Shown piece after piece: positions 54,200-64,000 of a stretch of DNA of 64,000 nt. Origin of the DNA: Eunapius fragilis (taxonomy: Eukaryota; Porifera; Demospongiae; Spongillida; Spongillidae); assembly GCA_963681505.1 (NCBI GenBank), contig OY811991.1:816001-880000 (forward strand). The letters are read 5' to 3'. Each line of letters opens with the position of its first letter. Position 1 is the first letter of the stretch. The position numbers and the translations under genes were made by a program. Under the pieces are notes generated by a model. That model was not told where the DNA came from. It saw nothing but the letters and a program-made list of their open reading frames with translations, and ran no database searches.

Positions 54200-54648
54200 A
54201 TTTTTGTACTTTGTCTCTAGTGTGCCGTGGTCAGCTCATGCATTTGTCACCCATTACGTCATGTTTTATTAGATATCGGTCTGCATAGCCGAACACTATT
54301 TAAAGCAAATTCCACACATACGAGCTTTATACACTGTTGTATGGAGAGTGTATGTTCTTTGTGCTGTATAGTATCTGTTTATTTGTGAAATGTTGGAAAA
54401 AGAAAAAAATCAGTTTGCAAAAAAAAAGTTTGAGAACTGTTGTGGGTGGTGAAGTACGGAAAAATTTCATGTCTAATTGTACGTTAGAATGTCATGAGTA
54501 GTAGCAAGGTTACGCTAGCGAACATAACCGCTGCTGCCGCCAGAATTAGAGGACACACTCCCGTAATGTGATGCGCACCACTCTCGATTTGATCTCCAAC
54601 TTGAAACTTCAATTAACTTCCATATAACGGGCTCGTTCTACACCCAAA
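54200..54648. other. Intergenic, no gene seen
   Basis: AT-rich single-copy-looking DNA after LIS1. Confidence 0.5.
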
Positions 54649-54710
54649 CCCAATAGGTTGGTTCTTGCAGAGATAATATATATTATCTCTGCAAGAACCA
54701 ACCTATTGGG
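54649..54710. repeat. Perfect 62-bp palindrome
   Basis: The 31-bp arms 54649-54679 and 54680-54710 are exact reverse complements with no spacer (arm begins cccaataggttggttcttgc). A partial copy of the arm (ttatctctggttcttg) follows at 54713. Confidence 0.97.
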
Positions 54711-55658
54711 TGTTATCTCTGGTTCTTGTGAACATCTCTCCCCCTCGCACTTATACGGTACAGATATTCAATTAAAATTCATTATCATCTCAATGGCATA
54801 ATACATTCCGCAACTGTATTACATAATACATCTCAAACAGGGTACTGTTTCTATAAGATGATACAGACGGTCACCTACAGTGGATTTCATGATAGTGTTG
54901 TCAAAAAATTTTTTTTCAAACAATGTTGTGTTTACTTGAATTTATTTTCAAAACAGAAAACTAAAATCTGATTGCACAGAATTCTTTTGTTGTCAGGTGA
55001 CTAAATCAAAAAAGGAGACCAACTTCAATTGCTAAGACATATCGAGAGTTAATTTAGGATTTGACCCCGATTATGAAGTCATTAAAAAAAAACGCGACCC
55101 GCTTCTAACAAGACTCCTGACGAGCGGATGGCTTACACTGTGCAAATGATTTGTTATACGATAGTATATTCTATAGCGCATACTTAAATATATACGCACC
55201 TGCGTATAGAACCATATACACGGGTGCGTATATTGAAATATAACCGATCACGTGACATTCATGGGCCTTTGAATTCACTTTGTGGCTATGTTGTCGGTCA
55301 CCGTTACTAAGCGCTTCATATTCCGTGTATTTGTCCTACTCCCACCCCTCGTTCTCGATCCAATTTAATAATTTGCACAAGTACAACAGAACGACAAACT
55401 AACAGTCCGAGGTGGCATTCAGCATAACTTCATTCCAAGTTGCCTGTACAGAACAACAACTGTGAATTCTTATCATAAAAAATTATTTAACTCACCGCAT
55501 ATGTATCCTTGCGAACTGTCGTGTTGATACAACGAAATGAAAACGAAATTGGCAACGCTTACCTTTCTAGTCACGTTTGATCTAGCAAATTGTGAACAGT
55601 TGGGAAAGGTAAAGGAGGTTACACGCTTTTACCGGACCTGTCAGCAACAAATCACGAT

Positions 55659-56597
55659 CAGGGGCGGATGCAGGATTTTGGCGAGGGGGGGGGGTCCGAC
55701 ATGAATAATTGATGAGGAGGAGGGGCGCGCGCTTCGCGCGCGAAAAATTTTATGGTACGCATTCCAATTTTTCCACAGATTGTACATGTACGGGGGCCGG
55801 GGATTGGAAACTAAGGCAATCAACACCAATAAATGAGTGACACTCCGTTACATTTCTGCCGGCTATTGTAGTCTTATGGATTTAAATGGCTGTGTTGTTA
55901 CATGCATGCGGTTTCCCCATTGCTAATTGAACCACTTAAAATTTACCATCGCACTCCGGCAGATGACCTACTTCAAGCAGTGAACAGTATAACATTCTCG
56001 CGCAAAAAAATTTTTTGCACACATTCCACAGATTGTACATGTAGGGGGATTAGAAACGGAAGCAATCACAACCAATAAATGCGTGCCACTCCGTTACGTT
56101 CTGGTTTCCAGGCTACTGTAGTTTTGCGGATTTAAACGGCTCTATCTAGTGTGTTTCGTCGCAGATTTGCATTGTACGCCAGCTTAGTTTTTTTGTAAAA
56201 ATTTATAATTTAAAATTTAAATTTGCAATGGTCTTGCAGCAAGGTGCATTCAACCTTGATGGGTACTAATAATAGAGCACGAATCAAAATAACTGCGGAA
56301 AGAATCGCTCTATATTACGACCGTGAATGGTTAGCATTTTGGTATACATTTACCTTACGTATAAATACCAGCCTACTACGTATCTCGCAATTTACAGAAC
56401 TAAATATAGTACTAACCAACGAATAAGCAATAAGAATAAGCTATTAAGCAACTTCACGAAGTGCACTCCGTAGAAATGTGTATCTCACGTGCGACACGTC
56501 ATATGCTAATTATATTCATATTCAGGTTTGAGGGGGGGTGTCCAGACACCCTAGACCCCCCCCCCCCCCCCCCTCCCCCCTCCTGGATCCGCCACTG
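55659..56597. mobile_element. DNA-transposon-like element with CAGGGGCGGAT...ATCCGCCACTG ends
   Basis: The left end is caggggcggatgcagg and the right end cctggatccgccactg, inverted. These are the same ends as the insertion at 15330-15825. The interior holds a diverged direct duplication (55785-55900 and 56025-56140, each with ccgttac...ttaaa(t/c)ggct). No transposase. No clear target-site duplication. Confidence 0.75.
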
Positions 56598-56766
56598 AGT
56601 ATGACTTATTCGAGTCGTGTCAGTGCAGTAAGCTTAACTATACGTGATTTGCTAACACAACCACCGATATATGTCATGTAGCCTCGAGACGTTTTGACCA
56701 CAGAAGCGAGAATGCCAACGAATTCTGAAGCCATTGGTAGAACAAGATATAAAAATTTAATCATAA

Positions 56767-57000
56767 TAAAATTGGTGATGTAGGATTTGTAGACAGCAAT
56801 TGAGTAAAAAGTAAGGAAACAAGGAATTACGGATAATAGGCATTCATTTAATTATAAATATTACAGACCTACATTATTTAGCAAATCTACCTCTGTGCTA
56901 AATGTAGGTATGTAATATTTATAACTAAATGAATGCCTATTATCCGTAATTCCTTGTTTCCTTACTTTTTACTCAATTGCTGTCTACATCACCAATTTTA
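56767..57000. repeat. Long foldback 1, about 105-bp arms
   Basis: taaaattggtgatgta...agacagcaattgagtaaaaa through cattcattta is mirrored by taaatgaatgcc ... actcaattgctgtctacatc. The arms are almost identical with a loop of about 25 bp. The left arm has a 9-bp extra segment. Confidence 0.93.
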
Positions 57001-57020
57001 TTTTTAAAATTAAATTTTTA

Positions 57021-57304
57021 CAAGTGATAAAAACATTCTCTATGCGAGAAGGTTGGTGGTATATAGGAATCAAAGGCGGTGGTGGTGTAAAAAGCAAGGG
57101 AACAAGGATTGTGATTGAAAAGGAAAAAAGAAATAGACCTATATTAGCAGCATGTCGTCATGTTTAACTGTGTGTGCTAATATAGGTCTATTTCATTTTT
57201 CCTTTTCAATCACAATCCTTGTTCCCTTGCTTTTTACACCACCACCGCCTTTGATTCCTATATACCACCAACCTTCTCGCATAGAGAATGTTTTTATCAC
57301 TTGT
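57021..57304. repeat. Long foldback 2, about 129-bp arms
   Basis: caagtgataaaaacattctc through ctatattagca is mirrored by tgctaatatag ... gtttttatcacttg. Arms nearly identical, loop about 26 bp. The inner word gtaaaaagcaagggaacaag is related to foldback 1's gtaaaaagtaaggaaacaag, so the two belong to one family. Confidence 0.95.
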
Positions 57305-58235
57305 TTCCTACATTTTTTGGTAGATTTAGTACTGTATTTAGTTCTTGAAAAGTAACCATGTAGCAAGAATGTCAAATGACTATTGTAGAATCTCGTGGCC
57401 ATGCAATTTTTTGAGGTGTGGGTGTACCATTAAAACACACAGTATTACTATTTAAACAATAAGTACAAGTATTTCATTTATAACCCAGGAGCATGTCATC
57501 TTGTATAGGATATACTGCTGTATATTCTGGACCAGGATATACTTCTGTATATCCAGGATATATAGCAGGTAGAGCAGGTGGAGCTAATCCTGCAGCTGGA
57601 CATGGAACCACTCCTGGACCTGGACCTGAAATAGGTGATTTAAACAACCATTAGTTAAAACAAATCCTCCACTGGCAAGTGAAGCCATATAATACATCAG
57701 ACAAAGATTACATGTACCCACTGATCTCACGCTATTATCAGATAAACCACAATACGTTGTCATCAGCAACTTTGATACTATTAGATATAAATTATGCACC
57801 ACAATACACATTAACATTATTACGAAATTGTTGTCAGCGAACAGCGTGCACATATTTCAAACAACAGCACGGAGAGAGATGCAATATCTTCCGCTGTAAC
57901 TGTTGCATAAAATATTTTAGCGATACACTTTTCATGCTATAATTTATGTCCAGATCCAACATTCATGGTGTAACGCACCTTCGGGGTGGTCGCTTTGATG
58001 GTCCTTTCAGTAGCGCGCTTGACACCTTGTCGTGTCTTGTATTGCACTCGTTTGGCATATCTGTAGGTGTACGAGTGGCTAGTTGTTGCCGGGTTTTTTT
58101 TCTGTAAGGGCGGTGGTGTGGGGGAGACACATTCTAATTGGAGCCTCTTGCTTCACATTATCTGCTGTAGACTGTATACCGTAGTATCTGATCGCGTATG
58201 TAGTTCCACCGACAGAATTCGAAAGTTATGCTATA
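57305..58235. other. No confident gene; two small unassigned ORFs
   Basis: 57493-57654 (+) encodes 53 aa with G/Y/P periodicity (GYTAVYSGPGYTSVYPGY). 57685-57942 (+) encodes about 85 aa with a cysteine cluster (CCQRTACTYF ... CNIFRCNCC). Neither has a recognised family or splice context. They could be chance or part of a decayed element. Confidence 0.3.
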
Positions 58236-58312
58236 AGACCCTTTTCCAGCGTGGGCGAATCACATGATCAATTTATCTCGTGCCCTGACCATTTGGGGGC
58301 AAAAGCGTGCGA

Positions 58313-60380
58313 ATGTCATCGGAGTATTTCAGTGGTTTGGATTTTCTGGCGCAGCGAAGATACTTCTTAAAGCTTAAACTTGATGGAGATACATTTCCCG
58401 ACCCATACGACATTGGAGAGAGTACTTGGGTGGACGATGTAACAAAGTGGCCTAATTTGCAATTTGGAGATATATATACGTACCTCATTGACACAAAAGG
58501 CCAATATACCAAAGAAAGTCTCAAAGCCTACAAGTCTTTGGAAGGTTACAACTATTTCTACAATGGCTACGTACGTACAGTATTCTACTTCAGACGCGTG
58601 AGATTTGCTTGTTTAAAAGCTGTAGTGAACCCCAGTCAGAAGACTTTAGGCACTGGTCACGAAGCATGGGTTTTGATAGATCAAACCGATGCATCCATTA
58701 AAACAGCTCATTGCAAGTGCATGGCTGGGTGAGTTTACATTCTAGTATGTACCCTATTTTCATCCGTTTTCTCAGTTTAGGTGAAGTGTGTAGCCACGTG
58801 GCTGCTGTTCTTTTTAAAATTGAAGCAGCAGTAGACTAGGATACACTAATCCATCATGTACATCAATGCCTTGCAAATGGAATAAGACATTTGTTGAAAA
58901 GGTATGTACACGTATCAGTGATTATTACATTGCATGAATGTATATTTTAGAATTCTAATAGCTGAACCTAAAAAAACAGTACTAATTGCTTTTGATTCTT
59001 ATTTATCAGATTGAAGCAGCTGAGATAGTCAACATCGATTTTGTTTCTCCAATTCATGATGATATAAAGAGTAAAGCTAGCTCATTGAGGAGTTCACAGC
59101 AACTTGTGCCACTAAGGAGGACTGCCTTGTGCACTGGGCCTCAACATACTCCTCATATAGAGGCTGATAAGCTATTCAGCACCTTGCATCAGTGTGCCCC
59201 AAGTGCATGCTTGTTTACTATTATACCAGTATCACGTCAGTCCTCAATTCCTGCATCAGTATCAGAAGCTATAACAACCAGTTCATTCACAGTACCATCT
59301 TCAGTGTTTTCATCTACACCTCCTTCACTAGAATCAGTTGTTTCAGCCTCAAAAGTATCCTCTACTGTCCAATTACCACCAGTCTTATCAGTAAATTCAC
59401 TACCAAAGCCATTAACTGACCTGTACTCTGACGTTTACCATGGCTTAAATAGGGAGCAGTTATTGGAAAAAGCAAAAGAAATATTCAAAACTCTCGCACT
59501 ATTAAATGATGCAAGCAGAACGATTGAATACTACACACGTGCACAAAGAGAAAGCAGTATTTGGCATGCACAAAGAAGAGGACGCATTACAGCATCTTCA
59601 TTTCATGATGTTTTTGTTCTAAGAGCAACTACTGACCCAAGTGCTCTTGTGAAGAGATTACTAACTGAAAATGAGAATCTTAGCTCTGTTCCTGCTCTCA
59701 GTTGGGGGATTGAAAGTGAGGATGCTGCTAAAATGGAGTACATAAAACAAATAGAGCTAGCTCATGTAGGATTTGAATGTTCTCCTGCTGGCTTGGTAAT
59801 AAATCCATCATTTCCACACTTAGGAGCAACTCCAGATGGTTTTATACAATGCAATTGTTGTGGAAAAGGCATAATTGAAGTTAAATGTCCATTTTCTGGG
59901 AAGGACTGTCACCCTGATGAACTTAAAATAGTTATGAAGAATTCTTTTCTTGATGACAATGGACTTGTCAGAAGTCATAGATATTATACACAAGTTCAAG
60001 GACAGCTTTTTATTTGTTCTGACAGAGATTTCTGTGACTTTGTGGTATGGACACCTAAAGGTGTATCAGTGCAGAGAATATATAAAGACTTCCCCTTCCA
60101 GGAGAAGTTATTAGCAAAGCTGAATAATTTTTTTGTTGAGTGCTTACTTCCAGAGTTGATGACGCATAACATTTTAGATGCTGGATGCTCTTCTTCTGTT
60201 TCACAAAGCTCACCAAATGTACCTATGTACTGTATATGTCAGGCTGAAAAATCAGGAAAAATGATACTTTGTGACAACAAAAAGTGCAAATACAAATGGT
60301 TTCATTTTGTGTGTGTTCATATTAAAAAAGCCCCTAAGGGGGCTTGGTATTGTTCTGAATGTAGTGCATTGAAGTGTTAA
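58313..60380 (+). pseudogene. SWIM zinc finger-YqaJ-like nuclease-PHD finger protein of the transposon
   Basis: Exon 1, 58313-58728, encodes 138 residues ending in the SWIM motif (HCKCMAG, continued by CSHVAAVLF in exon 2, 58776-58901). Exon 3, 59010-60380, starts IEAAEIVNIDF. It contains a YqaJ/lambda-exonuclease-like core: RRGRITASSFHDVF, LSWGIESEDAAKMEY, GATPDGFI, then IIEVKCPFS (metal-site D...E-x-K) and YYTQVQGQLFI. It ends with a C4HC3 PHD finger (YCICQ ... CDNKKCKYKWFH ... WYCSECS). In exon 2 the family-like text shifts frame after KIEAAV at about 58833 (a stop intervenes, then LGYTNPSCTSMPCKWNKTF resumes), so one base seems lost. The likely role is DNA processing during transposition; this is an inference. 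Confidence 0.8.
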
Positions 60381-60397
60381 CAATTAAATTGTCAATA

Positions 60398-62053
60398 CTA
60401 CTTAACCAGAGAGGGTTGAAGATTACATAAAGCAGCACACACAATCAAAATTTTATCTATGGTTGCGTACTCTACATCAGTTGAAATTTTAACAAGTGAT
60501 ATAGGTAGAGTTGATTGTAAAATCTTGTAATTCTTCAATCTTCCTATTGCACGCTCAACATGAATTCTTAGTGATGATGAGGACCTTGACACTTCAACTT
60601 CATGTTGTGATAACTGCATTTTGCCTTTGGTGAATGATGGTATAACAAGAGAAGCTCCATGTAGTGCCAGGTCTTCAGATATGTTGAAACCTCTGTCGGC
60701 TAGAATCAAATCCCCAGGCAGGAGGTGATGGTAAAATCCACAATTTTTAGTCAAACTCTTGTCTGATATGCGTCCACCCCAACACTTTGATAGAAATATT
60801 ATCGCACCTGTAGGACTTATGGCTATGAAGAATTTAACAGTATTATGATGTTTGTAATTAGAATATGTTTGTCCTCTGGGTAAAAGGGATGATGGGTGCT
60901 GAAGGAAAATTTCTGAACAATCTATAATGCAAGCTGCATTTGGGTACTTTGTCTTGAAACAGGTCGGTAGATTCTTACGAATCAAATCTCGATCTGGCCA
61001 AACTATTAAACGTTTCAGTTCCCTTGCCATTACATCAATCCAACGGTGAAATACCTTACTCACTGTACTAATAGTAATCCTGAAACGATATGATAGATCT
61101 TCATGTGGAATTGCAAGTCTTATTTTCATTAAGACTAATAAAAATTGACTGGTGTAAACAAACCTAGCAGTGATTTGAATTGACTGTATGAAAGGAGCCC
61201 TGTATAAAAATGTGTTTGACAATCATCATCTCTAAGCATGTCAGAAGGACTTTGTACATGGATGAGCACCAGGTCTGTATTTACTGACTTATCTTCCAGG
61301 ACTTGCAGACCATCAGTACAAGTAGTTGCATCATTATGGCTCAGATCAGTGTTCACACCAATATCTTTTGAGTCTTCCACCTGTTCAGTATCTTCCACAA
61401 CAGCTTCCAAGGCATTATTCTCCACATCAATAAGTGTGTTTCCTTTATCTGTAAATGTACATGTAAGTTCCTCGTCTACAACAACCTGGGTCTCTTTATT
61501 CTCACCTGAAAAGGTCTCACTGTTTACAACAATCTGCTCACTCTCTTCCACATTAACATGTGTGCATTGGTCTTTACAAGTAGCTTCTCCATCCGCGATT
61601 TGGGTTTCCTCACACTCATATGCGAAGATCTCATTGTCTAAAACAGCCTCTTCCATCATTTCATTCTGTTTCACATCAACAAGGGCACCTTGCTTAGCCT
61701 TCCATCTTCTCATCAGTCGTTCAGAACGCGCGGAATGAGAAATAATGTTGTCTCTTGAAAAGCAAAATATACTCGGAACGTAGTCGGGGTTGCCTTCATC
61801 ATTAGACGGCTTGCCTAGATAGGTACACCAGTGTTAAATATATGTACGGCAATTATTAGTGAATCAATCCCAAACCTGAAATAAAGTGAGCGCTACACAA
61901 CCGTGAATGTTCGGTGGGGTACCATTTTTTCCGCTTGATAGCACGTATCCAAAGAGCTTTCTGGTTTCCGTTGGTAGGAAATCGATGCATCGAAACTTTG
62001 TTATGCATACCGCATCTATTCGTGCACCCGATCGCGCAGCAACTCGAAGGCAT
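60398..62053 (-). pseudogene. THAP-domain DDE transposase, frame-broken
   Basis: Exon 61876-62053 encodes a THAP zinc finger (CCAIGCTNRC ... MHRFPTN ... W ... CSAHF), a C2CH DNA-binding domain. The next exon from about 61818 down adds a basic stretch (RSERLMRRWKAKQG), a long acidic linker, then DDCQTHFYTGLLSYSQFKSL, the usual lead-in to a DDE-4 catalytic domain. That frame stops at 61135. The catalytic part continues in another frame: FLLVLMKIRLAIPHEDLSYR, IIDCSEI (first D), LILADRGFNI (second D), HVERAIGRLKNYK (E), stop at 60398. About 20 residues normally between FTPV and QFLLVLMK are missing, so a small deletion caused the frameshift. Confidence 0.82.
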
Positions 62054-62156
62054 GGGCGGATCGCATTCAATTCAATGTTGTTTTGCCCCCAAAATGAGTC
62101 TATTTTTATGCGCACGTGATGTTCATGTGACCTCCACCCACGCTGGAAAAGGGTCT

Positions 62157-63829
62157 ATAGTATAGAAATCAATTCGGTCAAAACAATTATATGCGATAGT
62201 GTCGGGTACTTACGTGTATGGTAGTTTTGGCTTTCATTTCAAGCTGCGTAACGAATGATAAGAGTTGCAATTGAGAGTAACGCACAGGCGTCATGCAGAA
62301 AATGATACCTTGAATATTCGTCAGGAGCCTTCCTATAACGTTATCGCTGCTCCATTCCGTTTCTCAACCATTTGGCATTATGGTTGGACATTTATACATG
62401 GAGCCGTAGGGACCCGAAAAGACTCTTGGATTCAGTGCGTATACCTCTTCCACAGCGTGCGGGAATATTAAGAATTTGAATCACGCCCACGACACGTGGC
62501 TATTATTGCATTTAAAAATAGCTAGCTGATGTAATTGGGTATTTTTAACCGAATACCAAATGAGGTACTATTCGCTTTAGTTAATTGCCCGAACAGTTAG
62601 GCGTCTAACAGACCCCCGAAGATAACCTGCGGACGCATCCTGAAGCGATTGGTACACTTGGCGTGCTTTACAAACGTTCCTGTCGTGAGTTATACTCTCC
62701 GGAAGGAAGAAGAAGAATAAGAAGAAGCCGACGGAGGAGAAATTTTAGGTGGGACTGGGTACGGACGATGGGGACGAGTATTTTTGTTCTCTAAAAGTAC
62801 ACCGTCTTGTGACACAAATACAACGCAGAACTGTTGTCCTTTTTTATATCGCTCGAATGCCACTAAGAGCGAAGTGACCCGATTCTTAAATGTCCCGCTA
62901 GACGTGAGTGACGTTTTTTTAATGACATTCATGATACTGTTGGATTCCTATATGGAACCTACTCGCGTAGGTTCCGATATCTTGTTTCACACATTTTTAT
63001 GCATGAGAATAAACGAAGGAGGAAGTATATATGCATATTGAGGCATGTATTCGGCAACCTTAGAATCATACTCTATCGTAGCACAAGAGACCGTTTGATC
63101 TGCTCACATGCAATCGAACAGTGGGCAAGGGTGGGGTGCAATGGGCGAAGCAGCGCACGCCTACTCCCAGTGCCATCTTAGGCCCTGTAAGGTTAGGCTA
63201 TTTTGTGTTGCGCTCGTAAAACAGTACAAGAGTTGGTGAGAAGGTAGAAATATCGTCGATCTACCGTATTATAGCTCATATCGGAGAGTACCACTCTCTT
63301 TGCTGTACAAAACATGCTTTTGAGTGCGACTGACCAAAACACGTAGCATATTTGCAAGTTTTCAATGAATAAATTAAAATTATTGCGCAACGACGATATT
63401 CATTTTCAGTTAGTGATGGTGGAGGGCGTTGTCGGTGGTGACGAAAACGGTTCTTTTCAGAACCAACCCGAGGGAGCAGCTACAGCGAAACTACAGTCAC
63501 TACATCTAGAACAGCAAAAGCAAGTCATTCCATCCAAAAGGTTTTCTCACCCAGGTCTCCTTGAAAGATAAATGCGGTGCTTAATATAAAAACTGAATGA
63601 TGAGAAACATTTTCTGTCCAAACTTACACCCATGGCTTTGGTGTCATGGAGAAATAGTACAATAGAACAGTGGGAATGGAAAAATAATCCATTTTAAAGT
63701 GCAACAAGCATGATTACAAACTTACCTTTATAGCATTGATTGCCATGTATTAATGGCTTTTCACCAACTGGCAGGTTGGGCCACTCAGGTATTCCTGTTG
63801 TTTTGTTCAGAGTATGCAGACGTGTCTTA
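62157..63829. other. No confident gene
   Basis: Short ORFs occur on both strands (for example 62690-62932 minus with a Ser/Pro-rich end, and 63413-63571 plus) without recognisable domains. A small perfect hairpin ggaacctactcgcgtaggtt cc lies at 62953-62974. Confidence 0.5.
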
Positions 63830-64000
63830 GTTCAAGCATGAGGTTATGGGACATGAGCATGTAGTGGAGGCTATGGGACATGTGTATGTAATGGAGGCCA
63901 TGGGACATGAGTATATAGTGAAGGCTATGGGACATGAGCATGTAGTGGAGGCTATGGGACATGAGCATGTAGTGGAGGCTATGGGACATGAGTATGCAGT
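63830..64000. repeat. 33-bp minisatellite running off the window
   Basis: Five copies of ggctatgggacatgagcatg plus tagtggag. The open minus frame (MSHSLHYML repeats) is an artefact. Confidence 0.92.

Larger units (their letters stand above)
58236..62156. mobile_element. 3.9-kb DNA transposon with THAP/DDE transposase and SWIM-YqaJ-PHD gene
   Basis: The terminal inverted repeats agacccttttccagcgtggg (58236-58255) and its exact complement (62137-62156) match over 20 bp. Both are flanked by ATA, a candidate 3-bp target duplication (58233-58235 and 62157-62159). A second shared word (atttgggggcaaaa / ttttgcccccaaaa) lies about 60 bp inside each end. Two convergent genes fill the interior: a nuclease-like gene (+) and a DDE transposase (-). 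The DDE-4 type motifs and the 3-bp duplication fit the PIF/Harbinger-IS5 assemblage, but the THAP domain and YqaJ partner make the family uncertain. Both genes carry frame breaks, so this copy is probably dead. Confidence 0.88.

Noticed and set aside
62690-62932. Possible exon with KGQQFCVVFVSQDGV and a Ser-rich tail
   Set aside because: No homologue recognised, no consistent splice sites on both sides, and an overlapping plus-strand ORF of equal quality.

Overview
The window reads as nuclear DNA of an early-branching animal, most likely a sponge. The protein genes have metazoan orthologues and are split by many short GT-AG introns. Genes lie 80-500 bp apart on alternating strands. The introns are full of minisatellites, foldback elements and transposon debris. 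The sponge assignment is an inference from gene content and style; no taxonomic marker such as rRNA is present.

Layout. 1-2.9 kb: a 22-bp satellite and the 3' end of a leishmanolysin-like metallopeptidase gene. 2.9-6.9 kb: gene-poor, with several small foldback elements and a decayed kinase-like exon. 6.97-7.78 kb: an intronless gene whose protein reads as cycloeucalenol cycloisomerase, a sterol enzyme typical of plants and protists. 8.6-19.4 kb: a complete 17-exon GPI-anchored leishmanolysin-like peptidase; its 6.2-kb fifth intron holds two LINE copies, one carrying a further DNA-transposon insertion. 19.6-31.4 kb: a dense RNA and translation cluster of TUT1 (-), LUC7L3 (-), SBDS (-) and MOCS3/UBA4 (+). 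31.7-40.2 kb: peroxin PEX6 (-), head-to-head with a macro-domain gene (+) 83 bp away. 41.6-44.4 kb: a P-loop/TPR protein (-) with a mitochondrial-looking N-terminus. 44.9-54.1 kb: LIS1/PAFAH1B1 (+). 54.2-64 kb: mobile-element territory with a perfect 62-bp palindrome, two large foldbacks, a CAG-GGCGGATC-type element and a 3.9-kb DNA transposon. That transposon carries a THAP/DDE transposase and, facing it, a SWIM-YqaJ nuclease-PHD gene.

I rebuilt the exons by hand, checking splice sites, reading phase and family conservation. The rebuilt proteins are close to family length (SBDS 249 aa, LIS1 411, TUT1 863, MOCS3 398), so the core annotation is firm. Most genes are housekeeping: snRNA uridylylation, U1 snRNP splicing, 60S maturation, tRNA thiolation/molybdopterin, peroxisome import and dynein regulation. 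They show no operon-like logic. The main points of interest are the cycloisomerase, the YqaJ-carrying transposon, the minisatellites that multiply their own splice donor, the gene-conversion-like tract between the two peptidase genes, and the P-loop/TPR protein.
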